Shown one piece after another: positions 1 to 8,059 of a stretch of 64,000 bases of DNA. The stretch lies in NCBI GenBank assembly GCA_039920745.1, contig JBDSDD010000052.1, positions 3,588 through 67,587 on the forward strand, given 5' to 3'. Below the pieces are notes generated by a model that was given only the letters and a program-made list of their open reading frames with translations, had not been told where the DNA came from and did not search any database. Origin of the DNA: Scleromatobacter sp039920745 (GTDB lineage: Bacteria > Pseudomonadota > Gammaproteobacteria > Burkholderiales > Burkholderiaceae_C). Position 1 is the stretch's first letter; each line of letters begins with the position of its first letter. The translations under genes were made by a program, and so were the position numbers.

Positions 1-395
1 ACGAGTTCCGGCCAGACCAGGCGCAGCAGTCCGAAAAGGCCGCTGACGTCCACGGCGACGAAGAATCGTCCGTCTGCGTGGTCGCCCAGCCAAATGAACA
101 GGCCGATGGCGATCGACGCGCACACATAGGCCGTCACCGCGGCCCGCCCGAGGCGAAACGGTACGAATCCCGTGTGGAACAGCGTCGTGCGAAACGCGAT
201 CGCCTGGCCGCGCGCGCGCTGCGCGGCCATCACGTCCACTGGGTCCGGTCGTGGCGGCACCGGCTCGTCGCGCCAACGCTGCACGACGCTGACCGGCACG
301 GCCAGCAGTTGCGCCACCGCAGCAGAATTGTTGCCAGCGTCCAGCAAGTCCAGCGCGCTGAGGCGCAGGTGATCGAAGCGGTCCGGGGAGCCCAT
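1..395 (-). CDS. Hypothetical protein with HTH-like N-terminus and one membrane segment (3' end outside window)
   Basis: Reading leftwards from an ATG at 395, the frame stays open for 131 codons to the window edge, so the C-terminus is missing. Residues about 10-45 look like a small helix-turn-helix of the terminase/transposase type (AAVAQLLAVPVSVVQRWRDE). A hydrophobic segment near residues 88-106 (AYVCASIAIGLFIWL) suggests a membrane anchor. G/C-rich third positions support coding. It lies 29 bp downstream of the threonine dehydrogenase gene on the same strand and may be cotranscribed. I do not recognise the family; the HTH call is by eye. Confidence 0.6.
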   Translation of the reverse strand, partial: MGSPDRFDHLRLSALDLLDAGNNSAAVAQLLAVPVSVVQRWRDEPVPPRPDPVDVMAAQRARGQAIAFRTTLFHTGFVPFRLGRAAVTAYVCASIAIGLFIWLGDHADGRFFVAVDVSGLFGLLRLVWPEL

Positions 396-424
396 GCGGG
401 CGATTATCGAACCACCCGCCCGGA

Positions 425-1390
425 TCAGGCCGTCGCCTTCGCCTTCACGAGCGGCGCGAGTTGCGTCAGCATCTCGTCGACCATCTCGTCAAGCCCGAAC
501 TTTGCCTTCCAGCCCCAGTCCTTGGCGGCCTCGCTGTCGTCGATCGAGCGCGGCCAGTTGGCGGCGATGGCCTGGCGAAAATCGGGCACGCTGTCCATCT
601 TGAAGCCGGGGATTCGCTTTGCGATGGCATCGGCGATCTGGCGCGGCGTGAAGCTGATCGCCGACAGGTTGTAGCTGCCACGCTGGCGAATCGCATCGGC
701 CGGCGCTTCCATCAGCTCGATGGTGGCGCGCAGCGCGTCGTCCATCAGCATCATCGGCAGCGCCTGGTCTTCCTTCAGGAACGCGGTGTAGCGGCCATCG
801 CGCAACGCCGCGTGGAAGATCTCCACGGCGTAGTCGGTGGTGCCGCCGCCCGGGGGCGTCTTCCAGCTGATCAGGCCCGGGTAGCGCAGGCTGCGCACGT
901 CCACGCCGTGGTTCTTGTGGTACCAGGCGCACCAGCGTTCGCCGGCCAGCTTGCTGATGCCGTAGATCGTGGTGGGATCCATGACCGTGTCCTGCGGCGT
1001 GGCGTCGGCCGGCGTGGTCGGACCGAAGGCCGCGATCGAGCTGGGCCAGAACACCTTGTCGAGCTTGGCCGTGCGCGCGAGTTCCAGCACGTTGAGCAGA
1101 CCCGTCATGTTCAGGTTCCAGGCCCATTGCGGATGCTTCTCACCGTTGGCCGACAGCGCGGCGGCCAGCAGGTAGATCTGGGTGATCTGGTGGCGCTCGA
1201 CGACCGCGCTCAGGCCGGCGGCGTCAGTGACGTCCAGTTGCTCGTGCGGCAGTCCGGGGTTGCGGCCAACGGGTGCGACGTCGCTGGTGACGACCTGCGC
1301 CACGCCCGGGCGCCTGGACAGCGCGCCAGCGAGCTCGGAGCCGATCTGGCCGTTGGCGCCAATGATGAGGATGCGCGCGTCCCGGCTCAT
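425..1390 (-). CDS. tdh: SDR-type L-threonine 3-dehydrogenase (NAD-dependent epimerase family)
   Basis: The 321-residue protein begins with an NAD-binding Rossmann motif (IIGANGQIGSEL, residues 9-20) and has the SDR catalytic pair YGISK with the downstream RYPGLISWKTPPGGG stretch typical of epimerase-like threonine dehydrogenases rather than zinc-dependent Tdh. It would oxidise L-threonine to 2-amino-3-ketobutyrate in the cytosol. Its start overlaps the stop of kbl by 4 bp, so the two steps of the threonine to glycine plus acetyl-CoA route are translationally coupled. The neighbour makes the assignment strong; without it a generic epimerase would be possible. Confidence 0.88.
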   Translation of the reverse strand: MSRDARILIIGANGQIGSELAGALSRRPGVAQVVTSDVAPVGRNPGLPHEQLDVTDAAGLSAVVERHQITQIYLLAAALSANGEKHPQWAWNLNMTGLLNVLELARTAKLDKVFWPSSIAAFGPTTPADATPQDTVMDPTTIYGISKLAGERWCAWYHKNHGVDVRSLRYPGLISWKTPPGGGTTDYAVEIFHAALRDGRYTAFLKEDQALPMMLMDDALRATIELMEAPADAIRQRGSYNLSAISFTPRQIADAIAKRIPGFKMDSVPDFRQAIAANWPRSIDDSEAAKDWGWKAKFGLDEMVDEMLTQLAPLVKAKATA

Positions 1391-2598
1391 GCTGCGGCTC
1401 CGACCAGGCCCAGCTCGCGACCGGCTTGCGTGAACGCCTCGACGGCGCGCTCCAGGTGATGGCGGTCGTGCACCGCGCTCATCTGCACGCGGATGCGCGC
1501 CTGGCCCTTGGGGACGACCGGAAAGAAGAACCCGACGGCGTAGATGCCCAGCTCCAGGATGCGCTGGCTAAGTTGCTGCGCCTTGACCGCGTCGTGCACC
1601 ATCAGCGGCACGATCGGGTGCTCGCCCGGCTTGATTTCGAAGCCCGCAGCGGTGATGGCCGCGCGGAAGAACTTCGTGTTGTCGGCCAGCTTGTCCTTCA
1701 ACTCGGTGCTGGCTTCGAGCAGATCGAGCACGGCCAGCGAGGCGCCGACGATGGACGGCGCGACGGTGTTGGAGAACAGGTACGGGCGCGAGCGCTGGCG
1801 CAGCAGCTCGATCACTTCCTTCTTGCCGGTGGTGAAGCCGCCTGACGCGCCGCCGAGCGCCTTGCCCAGCGTGCCGGTGATGATGTCGATCTTGCCGAAC
1901 ACGCCGCGCAGCTCGTGCGAGCCGCGGCCACGCGGGCCCAGGAAGCCGCTGGCGTGGCATTCGTCGATGCCCAGCAGCGCGCCGTACTGGTCGCAGAGCG
2001 CGCGCACCTTGTCCAGCTGGGCGATGGTGCCGTCCATCGAGAACACGCCATCGGTGAACACCAGCTTGAAGCGCGCGCCGGCGGCGTCGGCGGCCTGCAG
2101 CTGCGCCTCGAGGTCGGCCATGTCGTTGTTGGCGTAGCGAAAGCGCTTGGCCTTGCACAGGCGGATGCCGTCGATGATGGACGCGTGGTTCAGCGCGTCG
2201 CTGATGATCGCGTCGTCCTCGCCCAGCAACGGCTCGAACAGGCCGCCGTTGGCGTCGAAGGCGGCGGCGTACAGGATGGTGTCTTCGGTGCCCAGGAAAG
2301 CCGCCAGGCGCTGTTCCAGCCGCTTGTGGATGTCCTGCGTGCCGCAGATGAAGCGCACCGAACTCAGGCCGTAGCCATGCGTGCGCAAGGTCTCGTGGGC
2401 GGCTTCGATGACCTTGGGGTGCGAGGACAGTCCCAGGTAGTTGTTGGCGCACAGGTTGATCAGTTCGCGGCCGTCGGCCAGGCGCACCAGGGCGCCCTGC
2501 GGCGTCGCGATGATGCGCTCGCCCTTGAACAGGCCCGCGGCGCGGATGCCGTCCAGTTCGGACTGGCAATGTTGATTGAATGCAGCAACGCTGGTCAT
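1387..2598 (-). CDS. kbl: 2-amino-3-ketobutyrate CoA ligase (glycine C-acetyltransferase)
   Basis: This 403-residue PLP enzyme of the alpha-oxoamine synthase family cleaves 2-amino-3-ketobutyrate with CoA to glycine and acetyl-CoA. The NLCANNYLGLSSHP signature lies near residues 47-60, and the PLP lysine is in TGTLGKALGGASGG (about residues 240-253). The length matches the family (about 398). The ATG at 2598 follows an AAGGA ribosome site at good spacing. First gene of a two-gene operon with the SDR dehydrogenase; the promoter and a palindromic operator-like site lie just upstream. Confidence 0.95.
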   Translation of the reverse strand: MTSVAAFNQHCQSELDGIRAAGLFKGERIIATPQGALVRLADGRELINLCANNYLGLSSHPKVIEAAHETLRTHGYGLSSVRFICGTQDIHKRLEQRLAAFLGTEDTILYAAAFDANGGLFEPLLGEDDAIISDALNHASIIDGIRLCKAKRFRYANNDMADLEAQLQAADAAGARFKLVFTDGVFSMDGTIAQLDKVRALCDQYGALLGIDECHASGFLGPRGRGSHELRGVFGKIDIITGTLGKALGGASGGFTTGKKEVIELLRQRSRPYLFSNTVAPSIVGASLAVLDLLEASTELKDKLADNTKFFRAAITAAGFEIKPGEHPIVPLMVHDAVKAQQLSQRILELGIYAVGFFFPVVPKGQARIRVQMSAVHDRHHLERAVEAFTQAGRELGLVGAAA

Positions 2599-2643
2599 GA
2601 GGTTTGTCCTTCAGGCACAATCTTGTTCAATGCAAATTGCGTT

Positions 2644-2659
2644 GTTCGATATATCGAAC
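2644..2659. promoter_or_regulatory. Perfect 16-bp palindrome, probable operator between kbl and the XRE-cupin gene
   Basis: GTTCGATATATCGAAC reads identically on both strands. It lies about 3-18 bp downstream of the predicted kbl transcription start and upstream of the divergent regulator. The position suits repression of kbl-tdh and autoregulation by the neighbouring XRE-cupin protein; the binding partner is inferred. Confidence 0.6.
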
Positions 2660-2667
2660 GTGCGTGC

Positions 2668-2696
2668 AGTATCCGAAACAACGACCCTGTCGTCAA
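2668..2696 (-). promoter_or_regulatory. Sigma70-type promoter of kbl-tdh
   Basis: On the minus strand, TTGACG (2691-2696) and GATACT (2668-2673) are separated by exactly 17 bp. Five of six -35 bases match consensus, and the -10 matches at four. A start near 2661 would leave a 60-nt leader before the kbl ATG. Confidence 0.65.
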
Positions 2697-2728
2697 GACA
2701 CCATGTACCGGATTCCGAGAAAACAATC

Positions 2729-3307
2729 ATGAGCCGCAACCCGTCCGTCGAGCCACCCCGCGTCGGCAATACCCTCGCCGAACTGCGCCAATTGCGGGCG
2801 CTGTCGCTGGATGAGCTCTCACGGCTGGCGGGGGTGTCCAAGTCGATGCTGTCGCAGATCGAGCGCAACCAGGCCAACCCGACCGTGGCGGTCGTCTGGC
2901 GCCTGGCCAACGCGCTGGGAGTGCCGCTGGGGCAGTTGCTGGACGGCGAGCGCCCCGCCCTGCCCTCGATCACCACGGTGCCGGGGCACGCCACGCCGTC
3001 GCTGCGCAGCCCCGACGGCAAGTGCGAGCTGCGCATCCTGGGCCCCATCGAGCTCGCCGGGCAGTTCGAGTGGTACGAGCTGACGATGCAGCCGGGCGGC
3101 CGGCTCGAATCCGAGGCGCACGAGCCCGGCTCGCGCGAACACCTCACCGTGCTGGGGGAAGGCGCGCTGGTGGTTCGCTCAGGAACGGACGTCTCGACGC
3201 TACAGGCCAACGAGACCGCACGCTACGTCGTCGACGTGGCGCACTCGATAGCGAACCCGGGCGACGCGGTCGTGCATGCACTGATGGTGGTCGTGCACGC
3301 GGCCTGA
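2729..3307 (+). CDS. XRE-family transcriptional regulator with C-terminal cupin domain
   Basis: The 192-residue protein has an N-terminal XRE helix-turn-helix (residues about 15-70, with LDELSRLAGVSKSMLSQIERNQANPT) followed by a cupin_2 beta-barrel (about 110-190), as in MocR-unrelated XRE-cupin sensors that bind small ligands such as amino acids. I start it at ATG 2729, where HTH homology and G/C-rich codons begin; the frame is open further upstream but that stretch crosses the kbl promoter. Divergent from kbl-tdh, so a role as threonine/glycine-responsive regulator of that operon is a reasonable inference, not shown. Confidence 0.85.
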   Translation: MSRNPSVEPPRVGNTLAELRQLRALSLDELSRLAGVSKSMLSQIERNQANPTVAVVWRLANALGVPLGQLLDGERPALPSITTVPGHATPSLRSPDGKCELRILGPIELAGQFEWYELTMQPGGRLESEAHEPGSREHLTVLGEGALVVRSGTDVSTLQANETARYVVDVAHSIANPGDAVVHALMVVVHAA

Positions 3308-3313
3308 GGCCGG

Positions 3314-3718
3314 TCATGCCGATTCGGAGAGCAGCTCGATGAGTTGCGCCGCAGCGGCCCCCGCGACGCCGCCCGCGCTCGCGAAATCGTGCAGCAACGG
3401 CAGCAGGTCCTGCGCCGCGGCCCGCAGGCGCGCGGCCAGCGCCGCCGCCGCGGGATCCAGCGGATCGAGGTCGGGCTCGAACGAGCCACACAGGTCGACC
3501 AACGCCTCGATGCCACCGAAGCAGGCCCACGGCGACCCGTGCGCCAGGATCGTCGCCACGGCCGCTGGCACCAGGAGCGCATCGGCGCCGTAGGTTCCCG
3601 CGTGGTTGTTGCCGATGGCGTCCAGCATGCCGTAGGCCCCCATGCGGGCCGACCGGTCGTCGTGCGCCGCGAGCAGCACCTGGCAGGCGGCCACCAGCCG
3701 TCGTTGTGCGTGACTCAT
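3314..3718 (-). CDS. Hypothetical protein, 134 aa
   Basis: Small Ala/Leu-rich protein starting MSHAQRRLVAACQVLL, predicted largely helical and soluble, with no motif I recognise. Its ATG at 3718 overlaps the stop of the upstream BrkB-like gene in an ATGA, so the two are probably one operon and translationally coupled. Ends 6 bp from the convergent XRE-cupin stop. Codon use is typical of the window. Confidence 0.6.
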   Translation of the reverse strand: MSHAQRRLVAACQVLLAAHDDRSARMGAYGMLDAIGNNHAGTYGADALLVPAAVATILAHGSPWACFGGIEALVDLCGSFEPDLDPLDPAAAALAARLRAAAQDLLPLLHDFASAGGVAGAAAAQLIELLSESA

Positions 3719-4971
3719 GCTGGCAGCACCTCGGAGAGCTGGATGTCGTCGACGCCCAGCTTGCCGCGCATGTTCGCGAGCGACGCGATGGGCGCGAGCA
3801 GCAGCACGTCGACCAGCGGGGCCAGCGGCGTGTGGGCGGGGTCGCACAGCAGCACATGGCGGGGGTTGCCTTCCTCCTCGAGGCGGCCGACCCAGTCGAT
3901 CGCGACAAGGGACTCCAGCACCGACTCGAAGTGCAGCGGATCCACGCGCAGGCTGTCGGCCAGGGCCATGCCGCTCATGCCGTGCTCGCCGGCTTCGCGA
4001 CTGCGTTGCAGGCGGCGCACGATCTCCAGCGCCAGCGCGAAGCGCTGGCCGGGCACGCGCCCGTGCTGCACCAGGTTCAACTTGAGGCTGGGCGCATACG
4101 CCGCGATCACCGCGCCCAGCAGCACAATGACCCAGCCGAGGTAGATCCACAGCAGGAAGATCGGCACCGTCGCGAAGGCGCCGTAGACGCTGGAGTACGA
4201 GGTCATGTGCGCGAGGTACCAGCCCAGCGTGCGCCGCGCGATCTCCATGCCGGCGGCGACGAAAAAGCCGCCCGCGACGGCATGGCGCCAGGCGACGGGC
4301 GTGTTGGGCACGTAGTGGTACATGCCGCTCATGGCCGCCGCGAATGCGAAGAACTCCACCAGCGACAGCGAGAAACTGACGCCGCCATTCATCTGCTGCA
4401 CCATGCCACTCGAGGCCGAGATCGCATACGACGTGAACGTGAGGCTGGCGCCCAGGATCAGTGGCCCCAGCGTGACGGCGGTCCAGTAGATCAGCACGCG
4501 CTGCGCGATCGGGCGCGGCTTCTTCACGCGCCAGATCGCGTTGAGGGTGCGGTCGATCGTCAGCATCAGCGCCATCGCGGTGAAGCCGAGTGCGATCAGG
4601 CCGAAGGTGCCGAGCCGGCTGGCCTTGGTGGCGAACATCGTCAACGCGCCCAGCACGGGCTTGGCGATGTTGGGCGGCACCAGCGTCTGCAGGAAGTACT
4701 TCTCGAGGCCTGACTGGAAGGTGCCGAACATCGGGAACGCGGTGAAGATGGCCAGCATCACCGTCACCAGCGGCACCATCGAGATCAGCGTCGTGAACGT
4801 GAGGCTGCTGGCGGTCAGGCCCAGGCGGTCGTCGCGGAAACGCGCGCGCAGCGTGCGCAGCGTCTCGAACCACGGCCAGTTGCGCAGGGTCTGCATGGGC
4901 CCGGCGAGCATCTCGCTCAGGGGCTTCTTCAAGGTCTTGGTCACCATCATGGCGACTATCATGCCAAACAT
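3715..4971 (-). CDS. YihY/BrkB-family inner-membrane protein with C-terminal extension
   Basis: Multi-pass membrane protein of the YihY/virulence factor BrkB family (old RNase BN misannotation; molecular function not established). From the ATG at 4971 it is 418 residues: about six hydrophobic segments, with the family stretches LTASSLTFTTLISMVPL near residue 50 and YLGWVIVLLGAVIAAY near residue 270, then a soluble winged-helix-like C-terminal region of about 130 residues (LEIVRRLQRSREAG onward). The start is uncertain: ATGs at 4962, 4950 and 4947 also fit, and none has a clear ribosome site. Divergent from DUF2069. Confidence 0.8.
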   Translation of the reverse strand: MFGMIVAMMVTKTLKKPLSEMLAGPMQTLRNWPWFETLRTLRARFRDDRLGLTASSLTFTTLISMVPLVTVMLAIFTAFPMFGTFQSGLEKYFLQTLVPPNIAKPVLGALTMFATKASRLGTFGLIALGFTAMALMLTIDRTLNAIWRVKKPRPIAQRVLIYWTAVTLGPLILGASLTFTSYAISASSGMVQQMNGGVSFSLSLVEFFAFAAAMSGMYHYVPNTPVAWRHAVAGGFFVAAGMEIARRTLGWYLAHMTSYSSVYGAFATVPIFLLWIYLGWVIVLLGAVIAAYAPSLKLNLVQHGRVPGQRFALALEIVRRLQRSREAGEHGMSGMALADSLRVDPLHFESVLESLVAIDWVGRLEEEGNPRHVLLCDPAHTPLAPLVDVLLLAPIASLANMRGKLGVDDIQLSEVLPA

Positions 4972-5395
4972 GGCCAACAGCTCTGCAACAGTCTCTGCAA
5001 CCCCCGATCGGATCACGTCCGCGACGCGCGCGATCGCGGTCGCCGCGACGATCGCGCTCATCGCGCTCAGCATCGCGTGGGAACTGGTCTGGGCCCGCAC
5101 CGGCCACGGCACGCTGGTCTGGAAGGCGCTGCCGCTGGTCCTTGCCCTGCCCGGCCTGCTCAGGCACCGCATGTACACCTACCGCTGGCTGAGCCTGGCG
5201 ATCTGGCTGTACGTGGCCGAAGGCCTCGTGCGCATCGTCGACAAGCCGCCGGCCAACTGGTGCGCGGCCGCCGAGGTGGCGCTGTCCATCGTGCTGTTCA
5301 CCGCCTGTGCGACTCAGGTGCGCTGGCGCCACACGGTCGCCAGGCGCCTGGCCGCGGCCGACGATCCGCGCGCCGATGCCGGCACGGCGCACTGA
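4970..5395 (+). CDS. DUF2069 family membrane protein
   Basis: The 141-residue protein has three to four hydrophobic helices and the DUF2069 pattern (LVWKALPLVLALPGL then RHRMYTYRWLSLAIWLYVAEG, about residues 50-85). Function unknown; an inner-membrane protein common in proteobacteria. ATG 4970 lies inside the start codon region of the divergent BrkB gene; in-frame ATGs at 4961 and 4949 are alternatives. The FAD-oxidase gene follows after 14 bp, so they may be cotranscribed. Confidence 0.78.
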   Translation: MANSSATVSATPDRITSATRAIAVAATIALIALSIAWELVWARTGHGTLVWKALPLVLALPGLLRHRMYTYRWLSLAIWLYVAEGLVRIVDKPPANWCAAAEVALSIVLFTACATQVRWRHTVARRLAAADDPRADAGTAH

Positions 5396-5409
5396 GCGCC
5401 GGCTCTGAG

Positions 5410-6846
5410 ATGTCCCCCCTGCTGGACGACCTGCGCGCGCTCGTGGGCCGAGCCCACGTGCTGGTGGACGATGCCGATGCGTTGATCGCGTACGAGCGCG
5501 ACTGGCGCAAGCGCTATCACGGCCGCAGCCTGTGCGTGGTGCTGCCCGGCTCAGCCGACGAGGTGGCTGCCGTCGTGCGCCGCTGCGCACGCGAAGACGG
5601 CGTCAGCATCGTCGCGCAAGGCGGCAACACGGGCCTGGTCGGCGGCGGCGTGCCCGACGACTCGCGCCGCCAGGTCGTGCTCAGCACGAGGCGGCTGCGC
5701 GCCGTGCGGCGCGTCGATGCCGACAACCAGACGATCACCGTCGAGGCCGGGCTCGTGCTGCAGGAGGTGCAGGCCGCGGCTGCCGAGGCCGGCCTGCTGT
5801 TCCCGCTGAGCCTCGCCGCCGAGGGCAGTTGCACGATCGGCGGCAACCTCGCGACCAACGCCGGCGGCACGCAGGTGCTGCGCTTCGGCAACGCGCGTGA
5901 GCTGTGCCTGGGGCTGGAGGTGGTCACCGCGCAGGGAGAACTCTGGAGCAGCCTGCACGGCCTGCGCAAGGACAACACCGGCTACGACCTGCGCGACCTG
6001 TTCATCGGCAGCGAAGGCACCCTCGGCGTCATCACCGCGGCCACGCTGCGGTTGTTCCCGCAGCCACGCGCCAGTGTCACTGCGTGGGCGACGTGCCGCA
6101 CGCTGGCCGATGGCGTCGCGCTGATGCGTCGACTGCGAGCCGCATTCGACGCCGAGCTGGTCGGCTACGAGGCGATGAATGCTGCATCGCTGGCGCTGGT
6201 CGAACGTCACTTCTCGGCGCTGCGCGTGCCGCTGCCGCTGGCGGATACCGCAGGCGCGCCGCTGTGGTCGGTGCTGATCGACCTGGCGTCGCCGCACGAT
6301 GAGGGCGTGCTGCGAGCCGCTGCCGAGGCTGCGCTGGTGGCCGCCACCGAGGCCGGCGAGGCGGTCGACGTCGTCGTCGCCCGCAACGAGCTGCAGGCGC
6401 GCACGCTGTGGCAGCTGCGCGAGGCGATCCCGCTGGCGCAAGGGGTCGAGGGCCTCAACATCAAGCACGACATCGGCGTGCCACTGTCCTCGCTCGCCGA
6501 CTTCGTCGTTGCCGCTGACCTGGCGCTCGAGGCCGTCGTGCCCGGCGCGCGCCACATCACGTTCGGTCACCTGGGCGACGGCAACCTGCACTACAACCTG
6601 CAGGCGCCCGATGGCGACGAGGCCGCCGACTTCCTGGCCGCCAGCGAACACGCGGCCAACCAGTGCGTCTACGACGTCGTCGCCCGTCTCGGCGGCACGA
6701 TCTCGGCCGAGCACGGCATCGGCCGGCTCAAGCGCGCCGAACTGGCGGCCCGCAAGCCGGCCGCGGCGCTCGCGATGATGCGCTCGATCAAGACGGCGCT
6801 CGATCCGCGTGGCCTGCTCAACCCGGGCGTGCTGTTGCCAGACTGA
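5410..6846 (+). CDS. FAD-binding oxidoreductase of the GlcD / D-2-hydroxyacid dehydrogenase type
   Basis: 478 residues in the FAD_binding_4 plus FAD-oxidase_C architecture. The PCMH-type FAD site is visible at residues about 75-85 (QGGNTGLVGGG) and 140-155 (GGNLATNAGG), and the C-terminal half has GHLGDGNLHYN and AEHGIGRLKR, which carry metal and substrate residues in D-2-hydroxyglutarate/D-lactate dehydrogenases. It likely oxidises a D-2-hydroxy acid and passes electrons to a quinone or flavoprotein. The exact substrate cannot be read. No separate GlcE/GlcF partners are present, which favours the single-subunit D-2-hydroxyglutarate dehydrogenase type. Confidence 0.85.
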   Translation: MSPLLDDLRALVGRAHVLVDDADALIAYERDWRKRYHGRSLCVVLPGSADEVAAVVRRCAREDGVSIVAQGGNTGLVGGGVPDDSRRQVVLSTRRLRAVRRVDADNQTITVEAGLVLQEVQAAAAEAGLLFPLSLAAEGSCTIGGNLATNAGGTQVLRFGNARELCLGLEVVTAQGELWSSLHGLRKDNTGYDLRDLFIGSEGTLGVITAATLRLFPQPRASVTAWATCRTLADGVALMRRLRAAFDAELVGYEAMNAASLALVERHFSALRVPLPLADTAGAPLWSVLIDLASPHDEGVLRAAAEAALVAATEAGEAVDVVVARNELQARTLWQLREAIPLAQGVEGLNIKHDIGVPLSSLADFVVAADLALEAVVPGARHITFGHLGDGNLHYNLQAPDGDEAADFLAASEHAANQCVYDVVARLGGTISAEHGIGRLKRAELAARKPAAALAMMRSIKTALDPRGLLNPGVLLPD

Positions 6847-6917
6847 CGTAGCACAGGGCCTCCGGGCCGTCATCAGCGGGTCATGCAAATCATGCATGGG
6901 GGCCGTTTCAGACGGCA

Positions 6918-6947
6918 TTGGATCACGGGCGGCGCTGCCTCTACAGT
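6918..6947 (+). promoter_or_regulatory. Possible sigma70 promoter of the gene at 7017
   Basis: TTGGAT (6918-6923) and TACAGT (6942-6947) are 18 bp apart, with four of six bases matching at each box. It sits between the FAD-oxidase stop and the next gene, just after a small GCCGT/ACGGC hairpin at 6902-6916. Confidence 0.4.
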
Positions 6948-7016
6948 GCAGGCACGACATGCGCGCCGACGGCTCCACGAGACCGGGACGGCGACGCAAG
7001 AGGAGCCGCTTCACAC

Positions 7017-7610
7017 ATGCATCCCTGCCGAGAATACTGGGGCCAGGACGTCGCCTACGGGTCGCTGGTCACCGGCGCGCGACCGCACCGCGCCGACCGC
7101 GCCGCCACCCTGACCGAGGTCTGGATCATGGACACGCGGGTCGACGCCCCGGCCACCGGCCACGCCGAACTCGCGGGCCTCATGCGCCGCATCGGCGGGC
7201 TCGAGGCCGGCGAGGAATCGCTGCGCCAATCGGCCGCGCACCTGAAGGCCTTCCTGCAGGCCGGCGAGGACAGCCGCATCCTGGGCATCGCCACGCTTCA
7301 CCGCACGACCATGCTGCCGCCCGGCTCGTTCGCGGCGGCGGCGGGCGTGCCTGGCAAGGCGGCGCGCGAGGCGTCGTCGGCGCTCCTGTGCGCCGAGTTC
7401 ATGCACCACCTGGGCGAGCTCGGCGCGGGCGAAGGCGTGTCGCAGATCGACTGGGTGATGGTGCGCGCCAGCGACCATGCGGTCCATGCGCGTTCGCACC
7501 TGGGCGCGACCCGCGTCGCTGGCGTCGCGCTCAAGCCGTACGCGCCGGGCGAGCCCGGCGACGAGGCTACTGCAACGGCGTCTTCGGCGGCAGGCCACCC
7601 GGCAGCGTGA
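7017..7610 (+). CDS. Hypothetical protein, 197 aa
   Basis: Frame supported by strong G/C-rich third positions and an AAGAGGAG ribosome site (6998-7005) before ATG 7017; an internal ATG at 7128 would give a 160-residue form. The protein is Ala/Gly-rich and apparently soluble, with two repeats of a LEAGEESLRQ/LQAGEDSRILG-like phrase near residues 60-90. I recognise no domain. Its last 44 bp overlap the convergent DUF1178 gene, which is unusual and casts slight doubt on its C-terminal end. Confidence 0.55.
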   Translation: MHPCREYWGQDVAYGSLVTGARPHRADRAATLTEVWIMDTRVDAPATGHAELAGLMRRIGGLEAGEESLRQSAAHLKAFLQAGEDSRILGIATLHRTTMLPPGSFAAAAGVPGKAAREASSALLCAEFMHHLGELGAGEGVSQIDWVMVRASDHAVHARSHLGATRVAGVALKPYAPGEPGDEATATASSAAGHPAA

Positions 7611-8049
7611 ACACCTCGATGCCCTCGTCGGCGAGCGCCTCGCGCTCCTCCGGCGTGGTCTGGCCGCGGATGGCCTTGGCGTCGCTTTCGCCGTAGTGGA
7701 TACGGCGTGCTTCCTCCGCGAAGCGCGAGCCGACGTCCTGCGTGTTCTTCAGCAACTCGGCCACGGCCTCGACGAAGCGCTGGGCGGCGCTGCCGTGCAC
7801 GGCCATCTGGGTGGCCGACGCCGGCGCGGCGCCGCCCGCGGGTTCGCTCGCGTGCGCGGGCGCGGTGTCGGGCGCGCGGGCCCCCGAGAGGTTCAGGCGC
7901 GGCGCGCTGGGCAGGCGCAGCACCTCGGCGTTGCCGCAGACCGGGCAGTCGACCAGGCCGCGCTCGCGCTGCGATCCGTAGTCGTCCTCCGACGCGAACC
8001 AGCCTTCGAACGTGTGGCCGGCGCCGCAGCGCAGATCGAGCACTTTCAT
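7567..8049 (-). CDS. DUF1178 family protein
   Basis: 160 residues. The N-terminal part has the DUF1178 pattern of two cysteine pairs that look like a zinc ribbon: RCGAGHTFEGWF (residue about 8) and VDCPVCGN (about 34). The C-terminal region EEARRIHYGESDAKAIRGQT is also typical. The middle is a low-complexity Ala/Pro linker. Function unknown. Start at 8049 chosen because MKVLDL is the conserved N-terminus. Follows the NUDIX gene after 10 bp at the end of the nuo cluster, a common Burkholderiales arrangement. Confidence 0.85.
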   Translation of the reverse strand: MKVLDLRCGAGHTFEGWFASEDDYGSQRERGLVDCPVCGNAEVLRLPSAPRLNLSGARAPDTAPAHASEPAGGAAPASATQMAVHGSAAQRFVEAVAELLKNTQDVGSRFAEEARRIHYGESDAKAIRGQTTPEEREALADEGIEVFTLPGGLPPKTPLQ

Positions 8050-8059
8050 CGGGTCTGAC

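Noticed and set aside
3314..5590. 758-codon continuous minus-strand frame
   Set aside because: It runs out of frame through the BrkB-like gene; only its last 134 codons, from ATG 3718, behave as a gene.
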